A DNA stretch of 12,588 nt, from NCBI GenBank assembly GCA_014382645.1, contig JACNJI010000197.1, positions 1 through 12,588 of the forward strand, read 5' to 3'. Shown here in pieces: positions 1-7,277 of the stretch. Position numbers and translations under genes: made by a program. Under the pieces are notes generated by a model that was not told the origin of the DNA, ran no database searches, and saw only the letters and a list, made by a program, of their open reading frames with translations. How positions within the stretch are numbered: position 1 is the first letter of the stretch; every line of letters starts with the position of its first letter. This DNA is from Verrucomicrobiota bacterium. Lineage in GTDB: Bacteria; Verrucomicrobiota; Verrucomicrobiia; Opitutales; Seribacteraceae.

Positions 1-1039
1 TCAGTTGCAGAATCCTTTCGACATCCTGTACTTGCCGTGCGTTCTCGATCATCTTTGGATGATTCGAAAGGTATTTTTGTCCATAAAGCTTATGTGTTTG
101 TTCCAGATCGAAAAGTCTGGTCTGGAGGGCAGGCACATTTCCAAAACTTTGTATGGCATCAATTTTAAAGTAATCCTTGATGGCATCAATGTTTGCATTC
201 ACATCTTGAGCAGTCCCGTCATTTTTGGCACGAGAGCTAATACTGGCCTGTATTTGAATGATTTGACGAAGGAGTGAATTTATTCGTACTTTCTCCACTT
301 TAGCCTTAGTGATTTCCGAATGATAGCTACTTTTTCGAGACGCATTATCCAATCTTTCGTCCTCAACGAATGGCAGCTCTTTCTCTCCTTTGTATTTGGT
401 CATTTCTCCAAGAATGTGGGATTCCCGAGATTGACTTGTGGCCAAAAGACTTTCAAGAATTTCGCGAGCAGTTTCCACTACTGCGCCAGCTTCGTGCGTG
501 TGAGATTTTTCGTATTCTTGTTGAACTAGATCTGCAACGAGTTGTACGGATTGAGAACTGCGGCCAGTTGCCGTTATGGTGAAGACAGGTCTTCCCTCAC
601 CGCCTACCTTAACGTAATAGCTTACAGTTGATGCGATATCCGGCAACTGCTCATCATCATAGACATATGGTGCAAGCATAGTGCTTTTGTAAGAACTGTT
701 GTCTTTAACGCGTTCGAGAACGCGAACTCTCAACTCTTGACCGTTAAGCCCTTCGGTATGCTTGCGAACCAGATCCACCAATTGATTAGCTTGTTCGACG
801 GGCTGTAGGTTCAAAATGGCTGGCGGAGGGACGAGACGAAAAGAAGAGGAAGATTGGTAGATACTTGGCTGTTGATATTCTTTGTAAACAAAACCCAAAG
901 CAATGGGAAGTGAGAGTGCCATGGAAAGCAACCAACGATCACGTATAATCAGAACATAATCGAAGATACCCCTGAACCTACCCCGAGAAGCTGAGTGTAC
1001 AATTTCCTGAGACGGATCAGGGTTGGGGTAGGAGTCCAT
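1..1039 (-). CDS. Wzz/Wzc/GumC-type polysaccharide co-polymerase, N-terminal part (cut by window edge)
   Basis: An open frame of 346 codons begins at an ATG (1039-1037) and runs off the left edge without a stop. I translated it by hand. After a short cytoplasmic N-terminus comes a hydrophobic segment (residues ~36-52, WLLSMALSLPIALGFVY), followed by the polar stretch IYQSSSSFRL, the usual start of a Wzz periplasmic domain. Residues ~185-345 are mostly charged and helix-prone. They end with KYLSNHPKMIENARQVQDVE, which matches the 'YxxxHPxM' signature before the second membrane segment in GumC/Wzc proteins. Members of this family sit in the inner membrane and set polysaccharide chain length while contacting the outer-membrane exporter. 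Whether a C-terminal tyrosine-kinase (Walker A/B) domain follows lies outside the window. The gene starts 37 bases after the exporter gene (1077-1712) on the same strand, so co-transcription is likely. No clear ribosome binding site precedes the ATG. Confidence 0.85.
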   Translation of the reverse strand, partial: MDSYPNPDPSQEIVHSASRGRFRGIFDYVLIIRDRWLLSMALSLPIALGFVYKEYQQPSIYQSSSSFRLVPPPAILNLQPVEQANQLVDLVRKHTEGLNGQELRVRVLERVKDNSSYKSTMLAPYVYDDEQLPDIASTVSYYVKVGGEGRPVFTITATGRSSQSVQLVADLVQQEYEKSHTHEAGAVVETAREILESLLATSQSRESHILGEMTKYKGEKELPFVEDERLDNASRKSSYHSEITKAKVEKVRINSLLRQIIQIQASISSRAKNDGTAQDVNANIDAIKDYFKIDAIQSFGNVPALQTRLFDLEQTHKLYGQKYLSNHPKMIENARQVQDVERILQL

Positions 1040-1076
1040 TTTAATCTATTAAGGAAGAGCGATGATGAAATGAAGA

Positions 1077-1712
1077 TTACACTAAACGTTCTTTTACAAA
1101 AATCTGATCACCGGGATAAATCATGAAGGTTTTGTACTCTCCCTCCTCAGCTGATCCGCTGCTGAGAGCTTCGACATTAACTTCGTAAGTCATGGAGTTT
1201 TTGATTTTTCCCGACTCATCGTAAAAGGTGCGGGTAACCCTTACTTTTGTCTTGTTGGCTATATCGTTGAATCCACCTGCTCGTGCAATAACTTGAACTA
1301 AGTTCATCGCTTCGGCTTCAGGAGGAAAGGTATAGGGACCTTGTTTGTTGACTGAACCCGAAAGGAAAACGAAACGTTCCACATACTTTGATATGGTAAC
1401 GGACACTTGGGGGTCCCTGAAGATCAATTGTCTCCGATACTCTTGGGCAATATATGTTTCCGCTTGCTTCGTGTTCATTTTAGCCAAGAGTAATTCTCCA
1501 ATGTAAGCCAAGCGTACGCTTTCATCATTGTTGATCGTTGCTTCGATATTACAATCGACTTCTCCGAGCACCGATACTTTAATGCGATCTCCAGATCTTA
1601 GTTTGTATCCAGTCGGATCACGAAGAATGGAGGGATCGTCGTTGCGGGCAGATAATAGCGAGACGGCTAAAACCAAAACCAAGCACAAAGGTAAGCAGAG
1701 GGCAACTCTCAC
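1077..1712 (-). CDS. Short Wza-like polysaccharide export protein (Poly_export + SLBB)
   Basis: This 211-residue protein starts at a GTG (1712-1710), 15 bases after the stop of the beta-barrel gene. The in-frame upstream TGA leaves no earlier start. Residues 1-22 form a Sec signal peptide (LCLPLCLVLVLAVSLLSA) with no lipobox cysteine. Residues ~34-108 match the polysaccharide export domain (YKLRSGDRIKVSVLGE near its start, DPQVSVTISKY at its end). Residues ~112-180 look like one SLBB domain (FVFLSGSVNKQGPYTFP, then a conserved ARAGGFND). The last part (YPGDQIFVKERLV) is the usual closing strand. E. coli Wza is about 380 residues, is a lipoprotein and has a C-terminal helix that crosses the outer membrane. 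This protein has neither the lipid anchor nor that helix, so it is probably a periplasmic conduit that needs a separate outer-membrane partner. Its neighbours, a beta-barrel protein and a co-polymerase, fit that role. Confidence 0.9.
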   Translation of the reverse strand: MRVALCLPLCLVLVLAVSLLSARNDDPSILRDPTGYKLRSGDRIKVSVLGEVDCNIEATINNDESVRLAYIGELLLAKMNTKQAETYIAQEYRRQLIFRDPQVSVTISKYVERFVFLSGSVNKQGPYTFPPEAEAMNLVQVIARAGGFNDIANKTKVRVTRTFYDESGKIKNSMTYEVNVEALSSGSAEEGEYKTFMIYPGDQIFVKERLV

Positions 1713-1727
1713 AACTAAGCTATTATC

Positions 1728-3032
1728 TCAAAATCGGCCGTTCAGGTCAACTCGTACTAGGTGCCGTCCATAAGATTCGGAATCGCGGGCAAGATGTGAA
1801 AAGCTGTACCCGCCACTGGTGGTGAAATGCGTACTGAGAGTTTTAGTCACGGTGGTTCCAAAGCCAATGTTGTCGAGAGAATTCGAACTGCGTGTAGTGG
1901 CAGCACCTCCTGATGCATAGGTGTAATCGGTCGTCCCATAGGATATGTACGCGCTTCCCGAAACATCGTCGGTGAATCGATGGTTTAAGGAAAGTCGACC
2001 TGTAGTATTTAGCATCGTATAACCTTGAGCCGAAGGTGAGAACCCTCTGTTCAAATCAAAACCCATGGAAGTCTTGCGGTTTAAACTCCATTGCAATCCT
2101 GAACCAAGCGAAAGGGTGCCTTGTCCGGAAACACTGGCATTATCATAGACTTGCCGAACATAACCGATGTTGGCGTCGCCCGATAGCTTCTGGGATAATT
2201 CACCTTGAGCACCAAAACTCACTCCGTGAGTAGCCCCATCAGTTAGGCTGGATCCCCCGCCGCCAGACATATCCTTAGACCGCGAAAAGTTGTATTCAGT
2301 GAAGAAATCGAGTTTTTCAGAATAAATATAAAAAGCTCTGGCGTAGATTGGAATTGTGGCAAGATCGCCGTAGGCGGAATTCGTTTGTCCTCCAGTTGCC
2401 CAATCTTGATAATTCCGGTAGGAGTATGAGGTTCCAGCTCCCAAACCAAACTTTGAACTGTGGTTGTACCTTACGTTTGCGGCAACCAGAAAGTAAGAGT
2501 AACTCACGAGATCCTGCTCCAGAACACTGGTGTCCACCTTCTGACCGAGGTCGAAATTCATATCGAAGCGAATCTTTGCATTATTTGAAATCCGCTTCTT
2601 CAAGGATTCATCAAAGTCGATATTGAAAGTGCTGGTCGGCTGAACATAACTTTTTTTGTCGTTCTTTACAAACTGGGTAATTTGGACGCCCGCCGACCCA
2701 CTAAAAGTAAACCAGCGTAATTTCTTTGTGTAGTGGATAGTGGGAGTAAATTTCAGTATCAAGTCGTCTTCGCTTTCAATTTCATCGACAGCGACTCCAG
2801 GCGTTCCAGATGCTCTAACCGCCTGCAGCGATTGGGAAGAAATGCCAAACACGCGAGAATCGTATTCCGCCGAGAGCGACGCACTCAGGTCGAATCGACC
2901 CAAAGCGTTCTCTGTCAGAGCGAACGTCTTGTTAGCAAGAACAATGCTTACACAAAACAAACAAAGAAATAATTCTTTGTTAACTTCGAAAAAACGGGCA
3001 GGAATTTTCACGGGAGAATTAAGAATGGGCAT
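1728..3032 (-). CDS. Outer-membrane beta-barrel protein of the polysaccharide export locus (BBP2_2-like)
   Basis: The product is 434 residues from an ATG at 3032-3030. Residues ~19-38 (KELFLCLFCVSIVLANKTFA) form a Sec signal with a probable cleavage after TFA; the 18-residue n-region is long, so the start is slightly uncertain. The mature part is a run of alternating polar/hydrophobic strands with aromatic girdle residues, Gly/Ser-rich turns and short loops (for example FGLGAGTSYSYRNYQ). It ends in RVDLNGRF, a terminal phenylalanine of the kind recognised by the BAM complex. The pattern resembles the BBP2_2 putative porin family often found beside Wza/Wzz genes. It is first in a leftward set of three, 15 bases ahead of the exporter gene. 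I infer that it provides the outer-membrane channel for the polysaccharide. A role as an unrelated porin cannot be excluded from sequence alone. No Shine-Dalgarno sequence is visible. Confidence 0.82.
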   Translation of the reverse strand: MPILNSPVKIPARFFEVNKELFLCLFCVSIVLANKTFALTENALGRFDLSASLSAEYDSRVFGISSQSLQAVRASGTPGVAVDEIESEDDLILKFTPTIHYTKKLRWFTFSGSAGVQITQFVKNDKKSYVQPTSTFNIDFDESLKKRISNNAKIRFDMNFDLGQKVDTSVLEQDLVSYSYFLVAANVRYNHSSKFGLGAGTSYSYRNYQDWATGGQTNSAYGDLATIPIYARAFYIYSEKLDFFTEYNFSRSKDMSGGGGSSLTDGATHGVSFGAQGELSQKLSGDANIGYVRQVYDNASVSGQGTLSLGSGLQWSLNRKTSMGFDLNRGFSPSAQGYTMLNTTGRLSLNHRFTDDVSGSAYISYGTTDYTYASGGAATTRSSNSLDNIGFGTTVTKTLSTHFTTSGGYSFSHLARDSESYGRHLVRVDLNGRF

Positions 3033-3169
3033 AAAATAAACTTTAATTAGAATTTTGACTACCTATTGTAGCACGGCAACTCTAAAATCGAAGGGTTGCC
3101 CAGACCAACCTTTCAATATTTAGATGGCTTTGACGAATATGAGGTACGCATGAACCCAATCTTAGTGGA
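3033..3169. promoter_or_regulatory. Divergent intergenic region between the export genes and the polymerase/ligase gene
   Basis: These 137 bases separate two divergent transcription units and must hold promoters for both. On the minus strand TACAAT (3070-3065) is a good -10 hexamer about 26 bases upstream of the ATG at 3032, but no convincing -35 lies 16-18 bases before it. On the plus strand the same place reads TATTGT (3064-3069), so the two -10 boxes may overlap. TTGACT (3055-3060) resembles a -35 but has no well-spaced -10. The right half holds a hairpin and a mini-ORF, listed separately. Confidence 0.35.
3091..3113 (+). other. Stem-loop in the 5' leader of the polymerase/ligase gene
   Basis: AAGGGTTG (3091-3098) can pair with CAACCTTT (3106-3113) around the 7-base loop CCCAGAC. 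All 8 pairs form in plus-strand RNA, one of them G-U; on the other strand the same position is a C-A mismatch. It lies 57 bases before the TTG start of the polymerase gene. It is not followed by a T-run, so it does not look like a plain intrinsic terminator. Its function is unknown. Confidence 0.35.
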
Positions 3170-3173
3170 TTGA
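3150..3173 (+). promoter_or_regulatory. Seven-codon leader ORF overlapping the TTG start of the polymerase/ligase gene
   Basis: ATG at 3150 opens a seven-codon frame (MNPILVD) ending in TGA at 3171-3173. It has a good Shine-Dalgarno match, GAGG at 3141-3144, five bases before the ATG. Its stop overlaps the TTG start at 3170 as TTGA, the usual geometry of termination-reinitiation. The large gene has no ribosome binding site of its own. This suggests translational coupling to a leader peptide. The alternative is that one base has been lost from the sequence here and the ATG is the true start of the big gene. Confidence 0.4.
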
Positions 3174-4810
3174 GAACACACGAAGTTTTTCTTTTTGGGC
3201 AAACGACTGTTTTGGTTGTTGTCATTTCCTGGGCGAAAGCAGGTCACTTGTCGCCATGGGCAGAATGGTTTACCGCGGCAACTGTCTTGGGTGGACTTTT
3301 GGGAGTACTGTTGCTGAGGAAGGGAGATAGTCTGCCGTTTGCTTTCCCGTGGAAACCGATGATTCCATTTGCCCTTTTCGTGGCGCTTGCAGGTGCAAGC
3401 ATGCTCAACCCTTCTCACAATCCTCCAAGCCAAATCCCATTGGATTTGGAACGATTCGAAGATGCGGCTCTTCGAGCTCCCGCCTTGGTTCCCTTTGTCG
3501 GAGACGAGTTTCGTGACGTGCAAAGGAGATCCGTAGTAGATTCAGGACAAGCCATTGCTTTATTTTACAGGTTCCGCCGCGACTTTCAGGATAAATTCGA
3601 TCGTTTCGACTCTCCTTTTGAGCCATTTATCGAGGATTACGAAAGCAAACTCAAGAGGACCTATACGGCATGGCTTCCTAGTTGCGTGACTGCCGATGCC
3701 TCAATTTGGAAAAGGTGCTATCCTATAGCAATTCTTGCTCTTCAAGCGATCATTCTGTGGCGATTCATGGAAAGCCGGCGGCTTATTCGGAAATTGCTTT
3801 TAATGATTGTTTTGAACGGTGCCCTTCTTGCGATAGCAGGGACTTTTCAAAAACTATCCTACGTGCCCGGTGATAGGGTAAAAGAAATATGGGGTTTGTG
3901 GGATGCGCCCGAACCTAGATATTTCTTCAGCAGTTTCACCTACAAGAATCATTGGTCAGCTTTTGCCCTACTCTGCCTGGGGGGTGCATTAAGCTTGGCA
4001 TGGCGAGAGATCAGCCGGAAAGGAATACTGGCTTGGCGGGAACCAAAGGCTGGCGTTTGCTTGGTCGCGGCACTTTTTTTTGGAATTACTATTCCCCTAT
4101 CGGGTTCGCGATCGGGTACTTTTTTACTCATAATTTTTCTTATACTTCTTGCATTAGTCCTTGGATGGTCCGTGACAAGATATTTTGATACTTTCATTAA
4201 AAGATGCGCGGCATTCGGGGGTACAGTGTTTGCATGTTCTCTAACATTGGGAATTCTGGTGTGGTTTGGGTTTAATCTTGATCGTGAAACCAAATCAGAG
4301 GCGATCGGCAATACCTTGCAGCAATGGGAGAATTATCAAAAAGGTTCGCCGCCCATGCGCTATTATCTATGGAAAGACACTTTTGAAATGTTTCTCGACA
4401 AACCTGTATTCGGCCATGGATTAGGTTCCTTTCGAGCCCTTCATCCTCTCTATCAATCGGCGGAATATAAGAAAGAAAGAGAATATGGGCTGGCATCCGC
4501 TCATCGTAAACTAAAACCTCTCACTGAACACAGTCACAACGACTGGCTTCAATACTTAGCCGAAATAGGTGTCGTAGGAGTTGTCCTACTTCTACTGGTG
4601 CCGACACTTGGGATTTGGCAAAATAGAAAAAGTGTGTTCTCGACTGCACCTGACTGGGCATTGGTGGGGTGCATACTTTTTGCGATCTACTCTTTCGTCG
4701 ATTTTCCGACCCGGACGCCCGCTTGCCTGCTACTCCTTTCGCTGACACTATCATTAGCACTCAAGCACGCCAGCCTCGAAAAAGAAAGGCGAGCAAGGCA
4801 ACGGCACTGA
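3170..4810 (+). CDS. O-antigen ligase/polymerase family membrane protein (Wzy/WaaL-like)
   Basis: The protein has 546 residues if the TTG at 3170 is used; an in-frame TGA at 3140 rules out anything much longer. I count about 12 hydrophobic segments, roughly at 8-22, 33-50, 65-79, 183-200, 208-224, 262-278, 296-312, 317-333, 347-368, 467-483, 497-511 and 517-531. Family signatures in the right order are YKNHWSAFALL (258-268), SGSRSGTFLL (311-320), GHGLGSFRALHP (415-426) and EHSHNDWLQYLAEIGVVG (453-470), the last being the conserved end of the large periplasmic loop in PF04932 proteins. Such enzymes polymerise undecaprenyl-linked repeat units or transfer finished chains to an acceptor; sequence does not tell which. 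The adjacent export and chain-length genes favour a Wzy-like polymerase. A second hydrophilic region (~80-180) between segments 3 and 4 is unusually long. Confidence 0.88.
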   Translation: MRTHEVFLFGQTTVLVVVISWAKAGHLSPWAEWFTAATVLGGLLGVLLLRKGDSLPFAFPWKPMIPFALFVALAGASMLNPSHNPPSQIPLDLERFEDAALRAPALVPFVGDEFRDVQRRSVVDSGQAIALFYRFRRDFQDKFDRFDSPFEPFIEDYESKLKRTYTAWLPSCVTADASIWKRCYPIAILALQAIILWRFMESRRLIRKLLLMIVLNGALLAIAGTFQKLSYVPGDRVKEIWGLWDAPEPRYFFSSFTYKNHWSAFALLCLGGALSLAWREISRKGILAWREPKAGVCLVAALFFGITIPLSGSRSGTFLLIIFLILLALVLGWSVTRYFDTFIKRCAAFGGTVFACSLTLGILVWFGFNLDRETKSEAIGNTLQQWENYQKGSPPMRYYLWKDTFEMFLDKPVFGHGLGSFRALHPLYQSAEYKKEREYGLASAHRKLKPLTEHSHNDWLQYLAEIGVVGVVLLLLVPTLGIWQNRKSVFSTAPDWALVGCILFAIYSFVDFPTRTPACLLLLSLTLSLALKHASLEKERRARQRH

Positions 4811-4831
4811 AAGACCGAACGGAAAAGTTGT

Positions 4832-4860
4832 TTGACGTCTTGATTGTCGAGGCAATAAAT
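4832..4860 (+). promoter_or_regulatory. Candidate promoter for the repeat-protein gene
   Basis: TTGACG (4832-4837) matches the -35 consensus at five of six positions. Seventeen bases later ATAAAT (4855-4860) is a weak -10 with three matches. It sits in the 97-base gap after the polymerase/ligase stop, about 48 bases before the ATG at 4908. It would allow separate expression of the repeat protein, though read-through from the upstream gene is equally possible, as I see no terminator in the gap. Confidence 0.25.
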
Positions 4861-4907
4861 GTCATATTGAACAACAGCGTCCGATACTGATTAAATTTAG
4901 TGAACAG

Positions 4908-7277
4908 ATGCCCTTGATGCCGCAACAATTCAACAACTTCAACAATTTGTTCCGCTTGATAGCGGGAGGATTGACTGTTGGTTGGTCAATCCTCTCAGTA
5001 GGAGCAAGACCCATTGACAAGACCCTGATTGAAAGTGCCATCCTAATCAATCATGAGGAACTCACGAATCCTGGTTCAGTACGCACATCTTCTCGATTTC
5101 GCCGTTCGACCATACCGAGTGCCGATGTTAATTCGACGCTCTCGGCTAGTTCTTGGCCAGATGTTCCTTCAAGTTTAACTGGTACGATGAAGGGGCTCTT
5201 CGCTGGGGCCGGCAGTAACACTAACGATGAGATTAAGGAGGGTGTTCGTCTCGCTTTGGAATACATTCGAGACAAGAGAGATAGCCTCGGGCTCGATGTC
5301 GACCAAATCGGTAAAGCTACCCAAGCTCTCGTACAAGCGGCACTAGAGGCATCCGTTGATCGTTCCCTCAGTCTTGAGCCAGGCAGTCCGGAATGGAATG
5401 CATTTGGCGTTGGATTTGGTACGGTGGCATCCGCCGATCATGAGCTTTACAGGGATTACTTACAACGCCTTGATCCCGCAGATGCAAATGGTTGGACTCA
5501 GTCGTTTGAAAACTCCTCTCCCGCAGAGAAGGCCACAACGGTCAAGGCATTTCTCCAAATCGCACCCGAAGGTCTTGCTCAAACACTCCTCCCATCAGTG
5601 GTAATTGAAGCCTTCATTCCAGAAGCGTCTAGGGCTTGGCGGGTAAGTGCTCCTGACTTAGTCAAAAGTTTGTCCGAGGGCATGGCCCGCGGAATCATCG
5701 GCGCCAATTTGAACTCCACAGGTTCAGTGTCGGATGCCCCACCAGATCGCGAGCAGTTGATGCGGTTCGTCGCTGAGGGAACTATTACTGCCATTTTGGA
5801 AGAAATTAATAACAAAACCATCGATGAAGCGGATTTCGGCTTTTACCCGGGTATCAACGCACTCGACCCAAGCACAACTACGAGCGATGACATAATGATG
5901 CGAGGCGGTCATCCATCAGACCCCCCTCACTTTCATCCCGACAAAACTCGTATCCTCGAATACGCCGCCAATGGTCTAGCCTACGGTGCACTTGCGGCAT
6001 CGAAGGACAGCGGTAATATTTTGTCTGTTAATGTTCCCGCATTGGCTGAGGCGATCGGTTCAGGAGCGGCCAAGGCGGCCGTAGAATTTATGGCAGGTCT
6101 CCCTAGCGGACCAGATGCAAACTCTAGTCACCACATTTTTACATACGAAGTCGTTAAGTCCATAGCTTCCGGAGCGTCATTGGGCTCGATTATGGTTTCG
6201 AGTTCGCACAAGCCTTGGAAAATTGATAAACTGCCAGAACGCGTTGCAGAGAAAGTTTCATATGGAGTAGCTTCTGCAGCCATAGAGAGCAACTTGCTCA
6301 AACAATGGCCAAACGATAAAAAGGCCGATATTGCGCTTCTCGGCGAAGCGGCAGCTTTCGGGTCTTCAATGGGTGCTCAATTCGCAACCGTCTTTGACCC
6401 AGTTGCAGATAATTACTCTGCCTGGGACTATGAATACTATGGGAAGAAGGTGTCGTATGATCGTATTGCCTTAGCCGAGGCGTCTTCTAAAGGTTCCGCC
6501 CAAGGCGCAATCGCTAAGGCCGCGGATTCCAATGGCACCGCATCCTCTCGTCAAGAAATCCTTAATCTCGCCAGAGGCACCGCAATGGGTTCGGTATTAA
6601 GTAATGTTGCCATGGCGATATATTATGAAACAGATTTGCAGAGCGTTATCACGGCCAGCTCCAAAGGTTCTGCCTATGGAAGTGTAACGGCAGATAACCT
6701 TTACAAAATAGAAAAACCACAAGGTCAAACTGAAGAATTTGAGGTTGAACTCGCTCGTGCTTCAGCTAACGGGGCAACGACTGGTGCTCTCTTTGAAGTG
6801 GTAAGCCTTCTTGATGCAAAACCAGACATACGACGGACTGACATAGATTCAGTAAATGCGGTCAAATCCGCCACGTACGGATCTACCCTAGGTGCTATTC
6901 TTGGAGGAGACAAGGCGGGTCAGGATTCTGTAGCTATCAAACAAGCTGTAGAACAAGGGTCAACAGAAGGGAGCTTAGATGGTGTTGCATTAGCTCTGGG
7001 GTATGATGCAAATGATGTTGGGAAAGCAAACGTAAGATCGATGGACTCTTTAAAGAAAGCAGTTGGCCTTGGAAGCACGCAAGCGGCGACTAAGGCTGCC
7101 GCGGAAATGGCTACAAAAACAATAAAAGCAAGTGCTTCAGATATGTTGCTGTTGATGCAAAAGTACAATATAAGTCCAGGCACCACCAACCCTGGTTTTG
7201 TATTTCCCAATTCCAATAAGAAGGGCGAAGAAGACTTTCTTTTCGAAGAGAAGTTCCCCGTAGCTTCCCCTATTTGA
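4908..7277 (+). CDS. Secreted helical-repeat protein of unknown function (GxxxG repeats)
   Basis: I do not recognise this 789-residue protein. The N-terminus has a hydrophobic stretch (residues ~14-30, LFRLIAGGLTVGWSILS) followed by VGA-RP at 31-35, a plausible signal-peptidase site, so export is likely. No further membrane segment is evident. Residues ~100-250 are helix-prone, with weaker copies of the repeat (EGVRLALEY at 111-119, PEGLAQTL at 220-227). From ~250 to 735 at least 14 units follow with consensus hydrophobic-x-x-A-x-[AS]-x-G-[SA]-x-x-[GA]-[AS]; the central glycines are at 258, 291, 356, 386, 422, 453, 485, 529, 557, 587, 622, 658, 684 and 722. Residues ~302-347 insert a loop containing GGHPSDPPHFHPDK. 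The tail (741-789) lacks a hydrophobic or sortase-like anchor. It lies between the polysaccharide genes and moaC on the same strand. ATG at 4917 is an alternative start; neither has a clear ribosome binding site. Amyloid, matrix or scaffold roles are only guesses. Confidence 0.8.
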   Translation: MPLMPQQFNNFNNLFRLIAGGLTVGWSILSVGARPIDKTLIESAILINHEELTNPGSVRTSSRFRRSTIPSADVNSTLSASSWPDVPSSLTGTMKGLFAGAGSNTNDEIKEGVRLALEYIRDKRDSLGLDVDQIGKATQALVQAALEASVDRSLSLEPGSPEWNAFGVGFGTVASADHELYRDYLQRLDPADANGWTQSFENSSPAEKATTVKAFLQIAPEGLAQTLLPSVVIEAFIPEASRAWRVSAPDLVKSLSEGMARGIIGANLNSTGSVSDAPPDREQLMRFVAEGTITAILEEINNKTIDEADFGFYPGINALDPSTTTSDDIMMRGGHPSDPPHFHPDKTRILEYAANGLAYGALAASKDSGNILSVNVPALAEAIGSGAAKAAVEFMAGLPSGPDANSSHHIFTYEVVKSIASGASLGSIMVSSSHKPWKIDKLPERVAEKVSYGVASAAIESNLLKQWPNDKKADIALLGEAAAFGSSMGAQFATVFDPVADNYSAWDYEYYGKKVSYDRIALAEASSKGSAQGAIAKAADSNGTASSRQEILNLARGTAMGSVLSNVAMAIYYETDLQSVITASSKGSAYGSVTADNLYKIEKPQGQTEEFEVELARASANGATTGALFEVVSLLDAKPDIRRTDIDSVNAVKSATYGSTLGAILGGDKAGQDSVAIKQAVEQGSTEGSLDGVALALGYDANDVGKANVRSMDSLKKAVGLGSTQAATKAAAEMATKTIKASASDMLLLMQKYNISPGTTNPGFVFPNSNKKGEEDFLFEEKFPVASPI
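5658..7112 (+). repeat. Tandem protein-level repeats with GxxxG/A cores (14 units)
   Basis: This stretch encodes residues 251-735 of the unassigned secreted protein. The units are divergent at the DNA level and visible only in translation. Examples of the core are EGMARGI, NGLAYGA, SGASLGS, FGSSMGA, KGSAQGA, RGTAMGS, KGSAYGS, NGATTGA, YGSTLGA and QGSTEGS. Four further units (at glycines 291, 386, 453 and 722) have alanine in place of the second glycine. Spacing between central glycines is 26-44 residues, mostly 28-38, with one 65-residue gap that equals about two units and holds the His/Pro loop. Each core sits inside an Ala-rich helix, followed by a variable polar linker. Confidence 0.75.

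Noticed and set aside
5..582. Plus-strand ORFs of 69-90 codons at the left end
   Set aside because: They are antisense to the Wzz/Wzc-type frame, which is open across the whole of 1-1039 and has clear family features.
2740..3039. 99-codon plus-strand ORF opposite the beta-barrel gene
   Set aside because: It mirrors the signal peptide and early strands of a convincing outer-membrane protein. Its composition is low in hydrophobic patterning and no family is recognised.
3113..3523. 136-codon minus-strand ORF opposite the start of the polymerase/ligase gene
   Set aside because: The translation is rich in Arg, Gln and Ser, with no domain, signal or hydrophobic pattern, and it lies antisense to a well-supported membrane protein frame.
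5658..7112. Repeat array considered as a CRISPR or DNA-level tandem repeat
   Set aside because: The units share amino-acid patterns only; nucleotide identity between units is low, spacing is irregular, and the whole stretch is one open reading frame.
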